The notes: generated from the letters alone by a model not told the origin. Positions 1 through 11,404 are shown, counted from the first letter of the stretch. The stretch is DNA of 57,899 nt from Oxalobacteraceae bacterium (GCA_027490725.1 JAIXXN010000030.1:1-57899); one strand, 5' to 3'. A program made the numbers and translations.

Positions 1-1
1 C

Positions 2-1765
2 ATCAAGGAAAATGCGCTGCTGGCTAAATTCGCCGGTGGTCTGGGCAATGACTGGACGCCGGTGAGTGCACTGGGCGCCCACATCAAGGGCACCAACGGC
101 AAGTCCCAGGGCGTTGTACCGTTCCTGAAAGTGGTCAACGATACCGCGGTCGCCGTGAATCAGGGCGGCAAGCGTAAAGGCGCCGTATGCGCCTATCTGG
201 AAACCTGGCACATGGACATCGAGGAATTCCTCGACCTGCGCAAAAACACCGGTGACGACCGTCGTCGTACCCACGACATGAACACCGCCAACTGGATTCC
301 TGACCTGTTCATGAAGCGTGTGATGGAAAAAGGCGACTGGACCCTGTTCTCGCCATCCGACACCCCGGACCTGCACGATCTGGTCGGTAAAGCCTTCGAA
401 ACCGCCTATCTGGCGTACGAAGCCAAGGCCGCTGCCGGTGAAATCCGCGTTTCCAAGAAAGTCGCTGCGCTGGACCTGTGGCGCAAGATGCTGTCGATGC
501 TGTTCGAAACCGGCCACCCATGGATCACTTTCAAAGACCCATGCAACATCCGTTCGCCACAGCAGCACGTGGGCATGGTGCACAGCTCCAACCTGTGCAC
601 CGAGATCACCCTGAACACCAATGCCGACGAAATCGCCGTCTGCAATCTGGGTTCGGTGAACATGCCGGCGCACATGAAAGAAGGCAAGCTCGATCATGTC
701 AAGCTGCAGAAGACCGTCCGCACCGCGATGCGCATGCTGGACAATGTGATTGACATCAATTACTACGCTGTCGAGAAAGCCCGTAACGCGAATATGCGTC
801 ACCGTCCCGTCGGTCTGGGCGTGATGGGCTTCCAGGACTGCCTGCACATGATGCGCATTCCTTACTCGTCTAACGCAGCCGTAGCGTTTGCTGATACCTC
901 GATGGAAGCGGTGTGCTACTACGCCTACCTGGCATCGACCGAACTGGCCGAAGAACGTGGTCACTACCAGTCGTACAAGGGTTCGCTGTGGGATCGCGGC
1001 ATCCTGCCACAGGATTCCGTGAAGCTGCTGGCCGAAGAGCGCGGCGGTTATCTGGAGCAGGATCTGTCGTCGAGCATGGACTGGACCCCGGTACGCGAAC
1101 GCATCCAGAAGTTCGGTATGCGTAATTCGAACTGCGTGGCGATCGCGCCAACCGCCACCATTTCGAATATTATCGGTGTGTCGGCCTGTATCGAGCCGAC
1201 CTTCCAGAATCTGTACGTGAAGTCCAACCTGTCGGGCGAGTTCACCGAGATCAATGCCTATCTGGTGCGTGACCTGAAGGCACGCGATCTGTGGGATGAA
1301 GTGATGATCTCCGACCTGAAGTACTTCGATGGCTCGCTGGCCAAGATCGATCGCATTCCACAGGATCTGCGTGACATTTATGCAACCGCCTTCGAAGTCT
1401 CGCCAACCTGGCTGGTGGAAGCGGCTTCGCGTCGTCAGAAATGGATCGATCAGGCGCAATCGCTGAACATCTACATGGCGGGTGCGTCCGGTAAGAAGCT
1501 CGACGAGACCTACAAACTGGCATGGCTGCGTGGCCTGAAAACCACCTACTACCTGCGTACCATTGCAGCGACCCACATGGAGAAATCGACCTCCAAGACC
1601 GGCGCGCTGAATGCGGTGGCAGTGGACGGCGGGATGTCGGCCAGTGCCATGGCGGCCGCTGCTGCGGCGGCGCCAGCGCCGGTAGCGGCGGTGGAAGCCG
1701 ACGGTGCTGCCTGCTACCTGCGTCCGGGTGACGACGGTTTCGAGGAATGCGAAGCTTGCCAATAA
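2..1765 (+). CDS. nrdA: Ribonucleoside-diphosphate reductase, alpha (large) subunit, 5'-truncated by window
   Basis: This is the catalytic subunit of class I ribonucleotide reductase, which reduces ribonucleoside diphosphates to deoxyribonucleotides. The frame is open from base 2, so the N-terminal part (including any ATP cone) lies outside the window; about 587 residues are visible. SNLCTEI (Cys codon at 596-598) carries the Asn-x-Cys-x-Glu triad that corresponds to N437/C439/E441 of E. coli Nrd[10 protein letters not shown] supplies one cysteine of the active-site disulfide pair. [14 protein letters not shown] and [10 protein letters not shown] are further family signatures. The C-terminus ends in CEACQ, matching the shuttle cysteine pair, and is preceded by an Ala/Pro-rich flexible linker. 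nrdB follows 106 bases downstream, the usual pairing. Confidence 0.97.
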   Translation: MKENALLAKFAGGLGNDWTPVSALGAHIKGTNGKSQGVVPFLKVVNDTAVAVNQGGKRKGAVCAYLETWHMDIEEFLDLRKNTGDDRRRTHDMNTANWIPDLFMKRVMEKGDWTLFSPSDTPDLHDLVGKAFETAYLAYEAKAAAGEIRVSKKVAALDLWRKMLSMLFETGHPWITFKDPCNIRSPQQHVGMVHSSNLCTEITLNTNADEIAVCNLGSVNMPAHMKEGKLDHVKLQKTVRTAMRMLDNVIDINYYAVEKARNANMRHRPVGLGVMGFQDCLHMMRIPYSSNAAVAFADTSMEAVCYYAYLASTELAEERGHYQSYKGSLWDRGILPQDSVKLLAEERGGYLEQDLSSSMDWTPVRERIQKFGMRNSNCVAIAPTATISNIIGVSACIEPTFQNLYVKSNLSGEFTEINAYLVRDLKARDLWDEVMISDLKYFDGSLAKIDRIPQDLRDIYATAFEVSPTWLVEAASRRQKWIDQAQSLNIYMAGASGKKLDETYKLAWLRGLKTTYYLRTIAATHMEKSTSKTGALNAVAVDGGMSASAMAAAAAAAPAPVAAVEADGAACYLRPGDDGFEECEACQ

Positions 1766-1790
1766 GCGGCCAATAAGCGGCCAATAAGCT
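1758..1790 (+). repeat. Three tandem 11-bp repeats over the nrdA stop codon
   Basis: The unit GCCAATAAGCG occurs three times head to tail (1758-1768, 1769-1779, 1780-1790; the last copy differs at its final base). Each copy holds a TAA. Because the unit is 11 bases long, the three TAA codons (1763, 1774, 1785) fall in three different reading frames, so every forward frame is closed here. Confidence 0.85.
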
Positions 1791-1805
1791 GTCAGTAATC
1801 TAGCG

Positions 1806-1830
1806 GGGCCGGCAGTGAGCCGGCCCTTTT
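1806..1830 (+). terminator. Hairpin with short T tract between nrdA and nrdB
   Basis: GGGCCGGC (1806-1813) pairs with GCCGGCCC (1819-1826) around the loop AGTGA, followed by four T. The stem is a perfect 8 bp, but the T run is short. It could be a leaky intra-operon terminator or an mRNA-stabilising hairpin that sets nrdA and nrdB levels apart. Confidence 0.5.
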
Positions 1831-1871
1831 AAAGACCCAACAATCTACTACTGAATTCAGAGGAAATCATT

Positions 1872-2987
1872 ATGTCGCTGTCCTGGGACGAAGAGGCCGT
1901 CACGGCCGTACCACAAGCTGCAACTCAAGCTGCACTGGATGCCGCCGAAGCGAGCGCCGAGCAGGTTGCGCTGCGCGTCAATGCCGACGACAAACGTATC
2001 ATCAACGGTAAGACTGACGTCAACCAGCTGGTACCTTTCAAATACAAATGGGCCTGGGATAAATACCTGGCCGGCTGCGCCAACCACTGGATGCCGCAGG
2101 AAGTGAATATGCAGCGCGATATCGAGCTGTGGAAGAACCCGAACGGCCTGACCGAAGACGAACGCCGTCTGGTGAAGCGTAATCTGGGCTTCTTCGTGAC
2201 CGCTGACTCGCTGGCTGCCAACAACATCGTACTGGGCACCTACCGCCACATTACGGCACCGGAATGCCGTCAGTACCTGCTGCGTCAGGCCTTCGAAGAA
2301 GCCATCCACACCCACGCCTACCAGTACATCGTCGAGTCGCTGGGTCTGGACGAGGGCGAGATCTTCAATGCCTACAACGAAGTCAAATCGATCCGTGACA
2401 AGGACGAGTTCTTGATCCCGTTCATCAACACACTGACCGATCCGGGCTTCACCACCGGCACCGTGGAAAACGACCAGACCTTGCTGAAGTCGCTGATCGT
2501 GTTCGCCTGCCTGATGGAAGGGCTGTTCTTCTACGTCGGCTTCACCCAGATTCTGGCGCTGGGTCGTCAGAACAAGATGATGGGTGCTGCAGAGCAGTAT
2601 CAGTACATCCTGCGTGACGAATCGATGCACTGCAACTTCGGCATCGACCTGATTAACACCATTAAGATGGAAAATCCGCTGCTGTGGACGCCCGCCTTCA
2701 AGGAAGAAATCAAGCAGCTGTTCATGCGCGCTGTCGATCTGGAATACGCCTACGCCGAAGACACCATGCCACGTGGCGTGCTGGGTCTGAACGCCACCAT
2801 GTTCAAAGGCTATCTGCGTTTCATCGCCAACCGTCGCGCTACCCAGATCGGACTGGAAACCCTGTTCGATCAGGAAGACAATCCATTCCCATGGATGAGC
2901 GAGATGATCGATCTGAAAAAAGAGCGTAACTTCTTCGAGACCCGCGTCACCGAATACCAGACCGGTGGGGCACTGAACTGGGATTAA
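1872..2987 (+). CDS. nrdB: Ribonucleoside-diphosphate reductase, beta (radical) subunit
   Basis: The 371-residue small subunit holds the di-iron centre and tyrosyl radical that activate Nrd[10 protein letters not shown] places Glu143, His146 and Tyr150 in the spacing of E. coli E115/H118/Y122, so the radical tyrosine and metal ligands appear intact. DESMHCNFG gives a second Glu/His ligand set. The N-terminal 35 residues are Ala/Glu-rich and look disordered. The ATG at 1872 is preceded by AGAGGAA at about 7 bases. The C-terminus (TGGALNWD) is the kind of tail that docks on the large subunit. A strong terminator follows at 3008-3041. Class Ia is the likely assignment. Confidence 0.97.
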   Translation: MSLSWDEEAVTAVPQAATQAALDAAEASAEQVALRVNADDKRIINGKTDVNQLVPFKYKWAWDKYLAGCANHWMPQEVNMQRDIELWKNPNGLTEDERRLVKRNLGFFVTADSLAANNIVLGTYRHITAPECRQYLLRQAFEEAIHTHAYQYIVESLGLDEGEIFNAYNEVKSIRDKDEFLIPFINTLTDPGFTTGTVENDQTLLKSLIVFACLMEGLFFYVGFTQILALGRQNKMMGAAEQYQYILRDESMHCNFGIDLINTIKMENPLLWTPAFKEEIKQLFMRAVDLEYAYAEDTMPRGVLGLNATMFKGYLRFIANRRATQIGLETLFDQEDNPFPWMSEMIDLKKERNFFETRVTEYQTGGALNWD

Positions 2988-3007
2988 ACGCCCGGCCAGC
3001 TGGCTTG

Positions 3008-3041
3008 AAAAAAACGGATCCTGCGGGATCCGTTTTTTTTT
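3008..3041 (+). terminator. Rho-independent terminator after nrdB
   Basis: A stem CGGATCC (3015-3021) pairs with GGATCCG (3026-3032) around the loop TGCG and is followed by nine T. Seven A precede the stem, so the stem can be extended and the structure could also work on the minus strand. It lies 21 bases after the nrdB stop codon. Confidence 0.9.
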
Positions 3042-3375
3042 GCGCGTGCCGCGTGACGGTAATGTGCTTGCCATTCGCGGCGCTCTGTCTCATAATCGCG
3101 ACGAATTTGAAAACAGCATGTCGTGATCGCGCGCGATGTACGTCGCAGCGCTCTCGAATTGGAAACGGTCAGCGAGCTGGAACCATCCGGTGCCGGGGTG
3201 GTTCGCAGAAGGCCTGATGGAATAAGGTGCGCTTTGAAGTGCGCCGATTCCGGTCAGCTCAGACTGCACAGTTTTCAGCACGATCGAGCGCGCACGCCAG
3301 CGTGTGATGGACGATGCGAAGCAGCAGATTCGGTGTGTGCCGGTGAGTCGCGTCGCGCAGCACAGCAAAAAATGC

Positions 3376-3394
3376 GCACGATTCCTTATCGTGC
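3376..3394 (+). promoter_or_regulatory. Hairpin or dyad GCACGAT-N5-ATCGTGC
   Basis: GCACGAT (3376-3382) and ATCGTGC (3388-3394) form a perfect 7-bp inverted repeat with a TCCTT loop. No T tract follows, so it is not a normal terminator. It could be an operator or part of a structured RNA. Function unknown. Confidence 0.35.
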
Positions 3395-3551
3395 TGGTTG
3401 CGCACCGACAAGGTTTTCGTGTACTTTACGAAATTGAAAAAGCGTGTTTGTAGCGGGTCGAATTTTTCCAGTTCGTGCCTGCCACAAAATGGGACGCTAA
3501 ACAGGATACAGAACCACACAGATATGCTGAACCATTCACTGTTTTTAGTCG

Positions 3552-3590
3552 ACCGTCTTGCCTGATCCGATTCGGGCTGGGCGGTTTTTT
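3552..3590 (+). terminator. Terminator-like structure inside the H1 leader
   Basis: ACCG (3552-3555) can pair with CGGT (3582-3585), with partial internal pairing including CCGATTCGG, and the structure ends in six T (3585-3590). The stem is imperfect. If real, it would end a transcript about 300 bases before the H1-like start codon: either a small RNA or an attenuated leader. Confidence 0.3.
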
Positions 3591-3773
3591 GTTTGAAGAC
3601 GCGAACAGTGAAGGTCTGCGACGCAGGTCCATGGAGCTGAGTTTACGCCCGACCACCCGCAAAACGTCGCGACAAGATTTGTATCTGTACGCTGCGCCGG
3701 CCACGGACTGCGGACAGATCGATGGCTGAAGTGCTGCTCTCGTGAGGAGGCGCAGCAGTTCAGCTAGTGCCGA

Positions 3774-3812
3774 ATTCATTAGCGCAAACGGCGTTCGTTT
3801 GCGCCGATGAAT
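3774..3812. promoter_or_regulatory. 39-bp dyad upstream of the H1-like gene
   Basis: A perfect 9-bp inverted repeat, GCGCAAACG (3782-3790) and CGTTTGCGC (3796-3804), encloses the loop GCGTT. After a 2-base mismatch on each side, ATTCAT (3774-3779) pairs with ATGAAT (3807-3812). No T tract follows. It lies about 80 bases before the chosen start codon at 3894. It may be an operator for a dimeric regulator or a stable 5' UTR hairpin. The ATG at 3807 lies within its right arm, which argues against that codon as a start. Confidence 0.55.
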
Positions 3813-3893
3813 AATTCGCCTAGCCTAATCCCGGGCTGGACGGGTTTAAATCTTGTTACGAATTTTCCCATCCCCGATGAAGGAGAACTAAAA

Positions 3894-5132
3894 ATGGCAA
3901 CCGCCGCAAAGAAACCAGCTGCCAAGAAGCCGGCAGCGAAAGCTGAAGCTCCCGCTAAAAAACCCGCTGCCGCGAAAGCCGCCGCTAAACCAGCAGTGAA
4001 AGCTGCCGCCAAACCAGCTGCTAAAGCTGCTGCAAAACCAGCTGTGAAAAAAGCCGCTGCCAAACCAGCCGCTAAGCCAGCGGCTAAAGCTGCTGCCAAA
4101 CCAGCTGCTAAGCCAGCCGTGAAAAAAGCTGCTGCTAAACCAGCTGCAAAACCAGCTGTGAAAAAAGCTGCTGCTAAGCCAGCCGCCAAAGCTGCTGCTA
4201 AACCAGCTGCTAAAAAAGTCGCAGTGAAAGCTGCTGCAAAACCAGCAGCGAAAAAAGTCGCCGCTAAACCAGCAGCGAAGAAAGTCGTTGCGAAAGCTGC
4301 TGCTAAGCCAGCTGCAAAAAAAGTCGCTGCCAAGCCAGCCGCTAAACCAGCTGCCAAAAAAGTCGCTGCTAAACCAGCTGCTAAACCAGCTGCTAAACCA
4401 GCCGCTAAAAAAGTCGCTGCCAAGCCAGCCGCTAAGCCAGCCGCTAAAAAAGCTGCTGCCAAGCCAGCCGCTAAACCAGTAGCGAAAAAAGCTGCTGCCA
4501 AACCAGCTGCTAAACCAGCCGCCAAGAAAGCTGCTGCAAAACCAGCCGCAAAACCAGCCGTTAAAGCCGCAGCTAAGCCGGCAGCCAAAAAGGCCGTCGC
4601 CAAAAAACCAGCGGTAAAAGCGGCAGCCAAACCGGCTGCAAAGGTTGCGGCTAAGCCAGCAGCAAAAAAGCCAGTTAAGGCTGCGGCTACCAAGCCAGCA
4701 GCCAAAGCTGCCGCCAAACCAGCAGCTAAGCCAGCCGCTAAACCGGCAGCCAAGGTAGCCGCTAAGCCAGCAGCTAAACCAGCAGCTAAGCCAGCAGCTA
4801 AGCCAGTAGCTAAAAAGCCAGCGGCTAAAAAAGCTGCACCAGTTGCTGCACCAGTCGTCGCCGCCGCTGTGGCTGCACCGGCCGCTGCACCAGCTGCCAA
4901 GCCTGCAGTGAAAAAAGCTGCGCCGAAAAAAGCTGCCGCTAAACCAGCTGCTGCCAAACCAGCTGCCGCTCCAGCCGTTGCTGCACCAGCTGCCGCTCCG
5001 GCCGCTGCACCAGCTGCTGCCGCTGCTCCTGCTGCCGCTGCTGCACCTGCACCGGCTGCTGCACCTGCAGCAAAGACCGTGGTAGCACCTGCTGCTGCCT
5101 GGCCTTTCCCGACCAGCACCCGTCCTTCCTAA
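3894..5132 (+). CDS. Histone H1-like, Ala/Lys/Pro-rich DNA-binding protein
   Basis: The 412-residue protein is almost wholly built from degenerate repeats such as AAAKPAAK, AKKVAAKP and KPAAKPAAK, giving a very basic, low-complexity chain like the C-terminal tail of eukaryotic H1 and bacterial H1-like proteins (HctB, AlgP and BpH1 types). Such proteins bind DNA through spaced lysines and are thought to compact or organise the nucleoid. The last 90 or so residues switch to an Ala/Pro-rich, lysine-poor segment, ending WPFPTSTRPS. I chose ATG 3894 because GAAGGAGAAC precedes it closely and the sequence then begins MATAAKKPAAKK; the in-frame ATG at 3807 would add 29 unrelated residues and lies in a hairpin. 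Repeat number is probably variable between strains. Confidence 0.88.
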   Translation: MATAAKKPAAKKPAAKAEAPAKKPAAAKAAAKPAVKAAAKPAAKAAAKPAVKKAAAKPAAKPAAKAAAKPAAKPAVKKAAAKPAAKPAVKKAAAKPAAKAAAKPAAKKVAVKAAAKPAAKKVAAKPAAKKVVAKAAAKPAAKKVAAKPAAKPAAKKVAAKPAAKPAAKPAAKKVAAKPAAKPAAKKAAAKPAAKPVAKKAAAKPAAKPAAKKAAAKPAAKPAVKAAAKPAAKKAVAKKPAVKAAAKPAAKVAAKPAAKKPVKAAATKPAAKAAAKPAAKPAAKPAAKVAAKPAAKPAAKPAAKPVAKKPAAKKAAPVAAPVVAAAVAAPAAAPAAKPAVKKAAPKKAAAKPAAAKPAAAPAVAAPAAAPAAAPAAAAAPAAAAAPAPAAAPAAKTVVAPAAAWPFPTSTRPS

Positions 5133-5170
5133 GCTTGAGAAAAAGCTAGTAGGCCTGCTGAGGCAAACAG

Positions 5171-5206
5171 CCGCTGTGTGAGACAATCACACAGCGGTTT
5201 TTTTTT
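5171..5206 (+). terminator. Rho-independent terminator after the H1-like gene
   Basis: CCGCTGTGTG (5171-5180) pairs with CACACAGCGG (5188-5197), a perfect 10-bp stem with a 7-base loop, followed by nine T. The yggT ribosome-binding site begins immediately after, so yggT is either read through at low level or has a promoter overlapping this element. Confidence 0.93.
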
Positions 5207-5217
5207 GGAGGAGTTCC

Positions 5218-5751
5218 GTGCTGAGTATAGTCATGTTGATCGTCGACGCCATTGCCACCTTGCTGGGTGGTGCTTTGCTGCTGCGCTTCTGGATGCAGGC
5301 CATCCGTGTGCGGCCACCGGCTTCGGTGGCGCAATTCACGTTCCAGTTGTCGGACTGGCTGGTGCGCCCGCTGCGCCGCGTGGTGCCCGGGGTGGGTGGT
5401 TTTGACTGGGCCAGCCTGATCGGCGCCTTCCTGATCGTGCTGCTGGCCACCTCGGTGCTGCTGCTGGGCGGCCTGTCGCCGCAGACGGTGCTGCTGGCTG
5501 CCTGTCAGCGTTTCCTGCAATGGATACTGTATGGCTTTATGGCCTTGCTGATCGTCGAGGCGGTGTTTAGCTGGGTGAATCCGCACGCGCCGCTGGCGCC
5601 GTTTGTGCGAGCCCTGAACGAGCCGCTGCTGCGACCGATTCGTCGTAGCGTGCCATTGATCGGGAATCTGGACCTGTCACTGCTGGTGGCGCTGATCCTG
5701 CTGCAGATTGCCCAGATTGTGCTGGGCATGCTGTTCAGTGGCCACTTCTGA
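5218..5751 (+). CDS. yggT: YggT family integral membrane protein
   Basis: The 177-residue protein has two copies of the YGGT unit, each a pair of hydrophobic helices around a loop with Arg-Pro motifs (LVRPLRRVVPGVGG in the first, LLRPIRRSVPLIGN in the second). That two-repeat layout is typical of YggT. The family is widespread and sits in the inner membrane; roles in osmotic tolerance and in organising envelope or division proteins have been proposed, but no biochemical activity is established. The start is GTG 5218, preceded by GGAGGAG at 5207-5213, a strong ribosome-binding site. It is convergent with the minus-strand kinase gene. Confidence 0.9.
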   Translation: MLSIVMLIVDAIATLLGGALLLRFWMQAIRVRPPASVAQFTFQLSDWLVRPLRRVVPGVGGFDWASLIGAFLIVLLATSVLLLGGLSPQTVLLAACQRFLQWILYGFMALLIVEAVFSWVNPHAPLAPFVRALNEPLLRPIRRSVPLIGNLDLSLLVALILLQIAQIVLGMLFSGHF

Positions 5752-5771
5752 TCCGGGCGGGCGCCCGGATC
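5750..5771. terminator. GC-rich hairpin between convergent yggT and the kinase gene
   Basis: GATCCGGGC (5750-5758) pairs with GCCCGGATC (5763-5771) around a 4-base loop; the left arm overlaps the yggT stop codon. There is no T tract, so intrinsic termination would be weak. Its position between two gene ends suggests a bidirectional transcript end or mRNA protection. Confidence 0.4.
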
Positions 5772-5793
5772 ATGTTGCGCTGCGCGGACTAAC

Positions 5794-6732
5794 TTAGTAG
5801 CGGTAGCCGAAGGCCGCTTCGAAGCGGTCGGCAATTTCGGCCGCCGTGAAGTGGTGGTTCTGCGCACCCTTGTGAGCGATCTTGATAGCGCCCAGCAGGC
5901 TGGCCAGACGGCCGGTGGTTTCCCACTTCCAGCCCTGCGTAATCCCGTACAGCAGACCGGCGCGATAGGCGTCGCCACAACCGGTCGGATCAAGCACTGA
6001 GTCCGCTTTCACGGCCGGAATCACGATGCGTTCACCCTTGGTGTAGATTTCCGAACCCTGTTCGCCACGGGTGACGATCAGCGCTTCCAGACGGGCAGCG
6101 ATGTCCGGAATGGTCAGGCCGGTGCGCGACATCAGCAGTTCGATTTCGTAATCGTTGGCGGTGACGTAGGTGGCCTGGTTGATGAAGGTGATCAGCTCGT
6201 CGCTATTGAACATCGGCAGCTGCTGGCCCGGATCAAAGATGAACGGGATCTCCAGCTTGACCAGATCGGCAGCGTGCTTCTGCATGCCCAGATGGCCGTC
6301 TGGCGAGATGATGGCGAGGCGTGCAGCACCGGCTTTGGCGACGTCGTTCTCGTGAGCGTAGGACATGGCGCCCGGGTGGAAGGCGTTGATCTGGTTATTG
6401 TCTTCATCGGCCGTGACGAAGCACTGGGCGTTGTAGGCTTCCGGCTTGATCAGGATGTTGTCGGTGGACAGACCCAGCTTGCGCAGGCGCTCGGTGTAGG
6501 CACCATGATCCTGACCCATCACGCCGACGATGCGCGGATCACCGCCCACCATTTTCAGGTTATAGGCGATATTCCCGGCGCAGCCGCCGAATTCGGTACG
6601 CATGGTCGGAGCCAGGAAGGATACGTTCACCTTGTGCAGCTGGTCGGCCAGCAGCAGGCTGTCGAAGCGGCCAGGGAATTGCAGGATGGTGTCGATGGCG
6701 ATCGAGCCGCAAATCAGAGAGGTCTGGTTCAT
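5794..6732 (-). CDS. PfkB-family carbohydrate/nucleoside kinase
   Basis: The 312-residue ribokinase-fold enzyme phosphorylates a sugar or nucleoside using ATP. The N-terminus has the glycine-rich EFGGCAGNIAYNL motif (about residues 47-59), and the C-terminal signature DPTGCGDAYRAGLL supplies the anion hole and catalytic Asp. Proteins of this subgroup are often annotated adenosine kinase-like, but the substrate cannot be read from sequence. It lies 8 bases after the DUF3426 gene on the same strand, so it is probably the last cistron of the accB-accC-prmA series. The ATG at 6732 gives a normal N-terminus (MNQTSLICGSIAID). Confidence 0.88.
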   Translation of the reverse strand: MNQTSLICGSIAIDTILQFPGRFDSLLLADQLHKVNVSFLAPTMRTEFGGCAGNIAYNLKMVGGDPRIVGVMGQDHGAYTERLRKLGLSTDNILIKPEAYNAQCFVTADEDNNQINAFHPGAMSYAHENDVAKAGAARLAIISPDGHLGMQKHAADLVKLEIPFIFDPGQQLPMFNSDELITFINQATYVTANDYEIELLMSRTGLTIPDIAARLEALIVTRGEQGSEIYTKGERIVIPAVKADSVLDPTGCGDAYRAGLLYGITQGWKWETTGRLASLLGAIKIAHKGAQNHHFTAAEIADRFEAAFGYRY

Positions 6733-6740
6733 GAGGATTC

Positions 6741-9441
<2,701 letters not shown>

Positions 9442-9442
<1 letters not shown>

Positions 9443-10827
9443 TATGGTTGTGCCTTGTTACTCAGACTCAGTTTGTGCAGATCCGGCATATCTGCCAGTT
9501 TCTGCTCCAGATAGTGAATATTGGTGCCGCCTTCGATGAAACGGGCATCAATCATCAGCTCGCGGTGCAGCGGGATGTTGGTCTGTATGCCTTCCACCAC
9601 CATTTCCGACAGCGCGATCTGCATCCGGCGGATCGCCTGTTCGCGGGTCGCACCGTAGGTGATGACTTTACCGATCATCGAATCGTAGTGTGGTGGCACA
9701 TAATAACCTGCATAGGCGTGCGAGTCGACGCGTACGCCCGGGCCGCCCGGCACGTGCCATGCCGTGATGCGGCCTGGCGACGGGGTGAACTTGAACGGGT
9801 CTTCGGCATTGATGCGGCATTCCACGGCGTGACCGGACAGCATCACGTCGCGCTGGCGGAAGCGCAGCTTCTCGCCCGAAGCGATGCGGATCTGTTCCTG
9901 CACGATGTCGATGCCGGTGATCATTTCCGTGACCGGGTGTTCCACCTGCACGCGGGTATTCATTTCGATGAAGTAGAACTCGCCGTTTTCATACAGGAAT
10001 TCAAAGGTGCCGGCGCCGCGGTAGCCGATTTTACGGCAGGCTTCGGCGCAACGGTCACCGATCTTCTCGATCAGTTTGCGTGGGATGCCCGGTGCTGGCG
10101 CTTCTTCCACGACTTTCTGGTGACGGCGCTGCATCGAGCAGTCGCGTTCGCCCAGCCAGACGGCGTTCTTGTGTTCATCGGCCAGAATCTGGATTTCCAC
10201 GTGACGCGGATTTTCCAGATATTTCTCCATATACACTTCCGGATTGCCGAAAGCGGTACCGGCTTCGGTCTTGGTCATCGCGACGGCATTGATCAGCGCC
10301 GCTTCGGTGTGCACCACGCGCATGCCGCGACCGCCACCACCACCAGCCGCCTTGATAATCACCGGATAGCCAACTTTGCGTGCAATTTGCACGATTGCCT
10401 TAGGATCGTCTGGCAACGCGCCTTCCGAACCTGGTACGCATGGCACCCCGGCACGGATCATGGCTTGCTTGGCTGAGACTTTATCGCCCATCAGACGGAT
10501 CGAATCCGAGCGGGGGCCAATGAAGACGAAGCCGGATTTCTCCACGCGTTCGGCGAAGTCGGCGTTTTCCGACAGGAAGCCGTAACCTGGGTGTATCGCT
10601 TCGGCATCGGTAACTTCTGCCGCGCTGATGATGGCGGGCATGTTCAGATAGCTGAGGGTCGATGGCGCAGGGCCGATACAGACCGATTCATCGGCCAACT
10701 TCACGTATTTGGCGTCTTTGTCGGCTTCCGAGTGCACGACGACGGTTTTGATGCCCAGTTCGCGGCAAGCGCGCTGAATCCGGAGAGCGATTTCGCCACG
10801 ATTGGCGATAAGGATTTTTTCAAACAT
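9442..10827 (-). CDS. accC: Acetyl-CoA carboxylase, biotin carboxylase subunit
   Basis: The 461-residue ATP-grasp enzyme carboxylates the biotin on AccB, the first half-reaction of malonyl-CoA synthesis. The N-terminus [17 protein letters not shown] is the family start, so I placed the start at ATG 10827 and not at the upstream in-frame codons, which would add 29 unrelated residues. Visible motifs are the glycine-rich ATP loop [11 protein letters not shown], the HVEIQ segment, [16 protein letters not shown] (metal and catalytic residues) and a C-terminal AccC domain. It is preceded by accB with a 112-base gap that contains two GC-rich hairpins, and is coupled to prmA downstream. Confidence 0.97.
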
Positions 10828-10850
10828 GATAGGTTCGCTATGTCTGTGAG

Positions 10851-10927
10851 TACCGGCCGCGCCGGTAACATCAGGTAGAGGAGGGAGGGCGGACCAGACT
10901 GGCCAACCCGCCACCGGTCGGGGCGGG
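10851..10927 (-). other. Two GC-rich hairpins between accB and accC
   Basis: TACCGGC (10851-10857) pairs with GCCGGTA (10861-10867), and CCCGCC (10907-10912) pairs with GGCGGG (10922-10927). Neither has a T tract on the minus strand. In the accB-accC message they could slow decay of the accB part or attenuate accC, which would fit a need for more AccB than AccC. That role is inferred only from position. Confidence 0.4.
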
Positions 10928-10939
10928 CGACAGTCAGTC

Positions 10940-11404
10940 TTAGCCTATCACAAACAGCGGTTGGCCGAATTCGACCGGTTGGCCGTTTTCAACCAGAATC
11001 TGGGTAATGGTGCCGGATTTGTCGGCATCGATTTCGTTCAGCAGCTTCATCGCTTCGATGATGCACAGGGTATCGCCTTCTTTCACGACCGCGCCCACTT
11101 CCACGAAGGCTGGCGAGCCTGGCGCGGAGGAACGGTAGAAGGTACCGACCATCGGCGATTTGACCACGTGGCCGGTTGGTTCGGCGGCGACAGCTACCAC
11201 TGGCGCGGCAGCAGCGGCCGGCGAAGCAGCAGGGGCAGCGTGGTATTGCGGCATGCCTTGCGGCGGCATCATGACCATCTGATTTTGTGGCATGGCGGAC
11301 GACTTGACGATGCGAACTTTGCTTTCGCCCTCGGTCACTTCGAGTTCGGCGATGTCCGATTCTGCGACCAAATCAATCAAGGTCTTCAGCTTGCGTAAAT
11401 CCAT
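10940..11404 (-). CDS. accB: Biotin carboxyl carrier protein of acetyl-CoA carboxylase
   Basis: The 154-residue carrier shuttles carboxybiotin between AccC and AccAD. The N-terminal 35 residues ([18 protein letters not shown]) are the usual dimerisation segment. An Ala/Pro-rich flexible linker at about 40-75 is followed by the biotinyl domain with EAMKLLNEI; Lys120 is the biotinylation site. The thumb region ([12 protein letters not shown]) seen in AccB proteins is present. It lies between aroQ and accC on the same strand, a common arrangement in proteobacteria. Confidence 0.97.
   Translation of the reverse strand: MDLRKLKTLIDLVAESDIAELEVTEGESKVRIVKSSAMPQNQMVMMPPQGMPQYHAAPAASPAAAAAPVVAVAAEPTGHVVKSPMVGTFYRSSAPGSPAFVEVGAVVKEGDTLCIIEAMKLLNEIDADKSGTITQILVENGQPVEFGQPLFVIG

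Larger units (their letters stand above)
3042..3893. other. 852-bp stretch without a convincing gene, upstream of the H1-like gene
   Basis: The open frames here (for example 3123-3437 and 3475-3729 on +) are short, unrelated to any family I recognise and lack good ribosome-binding sites. Base composition is more AT-rich than the flanking genes in places (around 3405-3440 and 3460-3545). Three structured elements stand out: a 7-bp hairpin at 3376-3394, a terminator-like hairpin at 3552-3590 and a 39-bp dyad at 3774-3812. The region probably holds the promoter(s) and a long leader of the H1-like gene, and possibly a small RNA. I could not place a convincing sigma-70 promoter. Confidence 0.6.

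Noticed and set aside
3779..5119. A 446-codon minus-strand open frame opposite the H1-like gene, coding an Ala/Gly-rich sequence
   Set aside because: It is the mirror of the GCx-rich repeat codons; there is no ribosome-binding site or family match, and the plus-strand protein is a known type.
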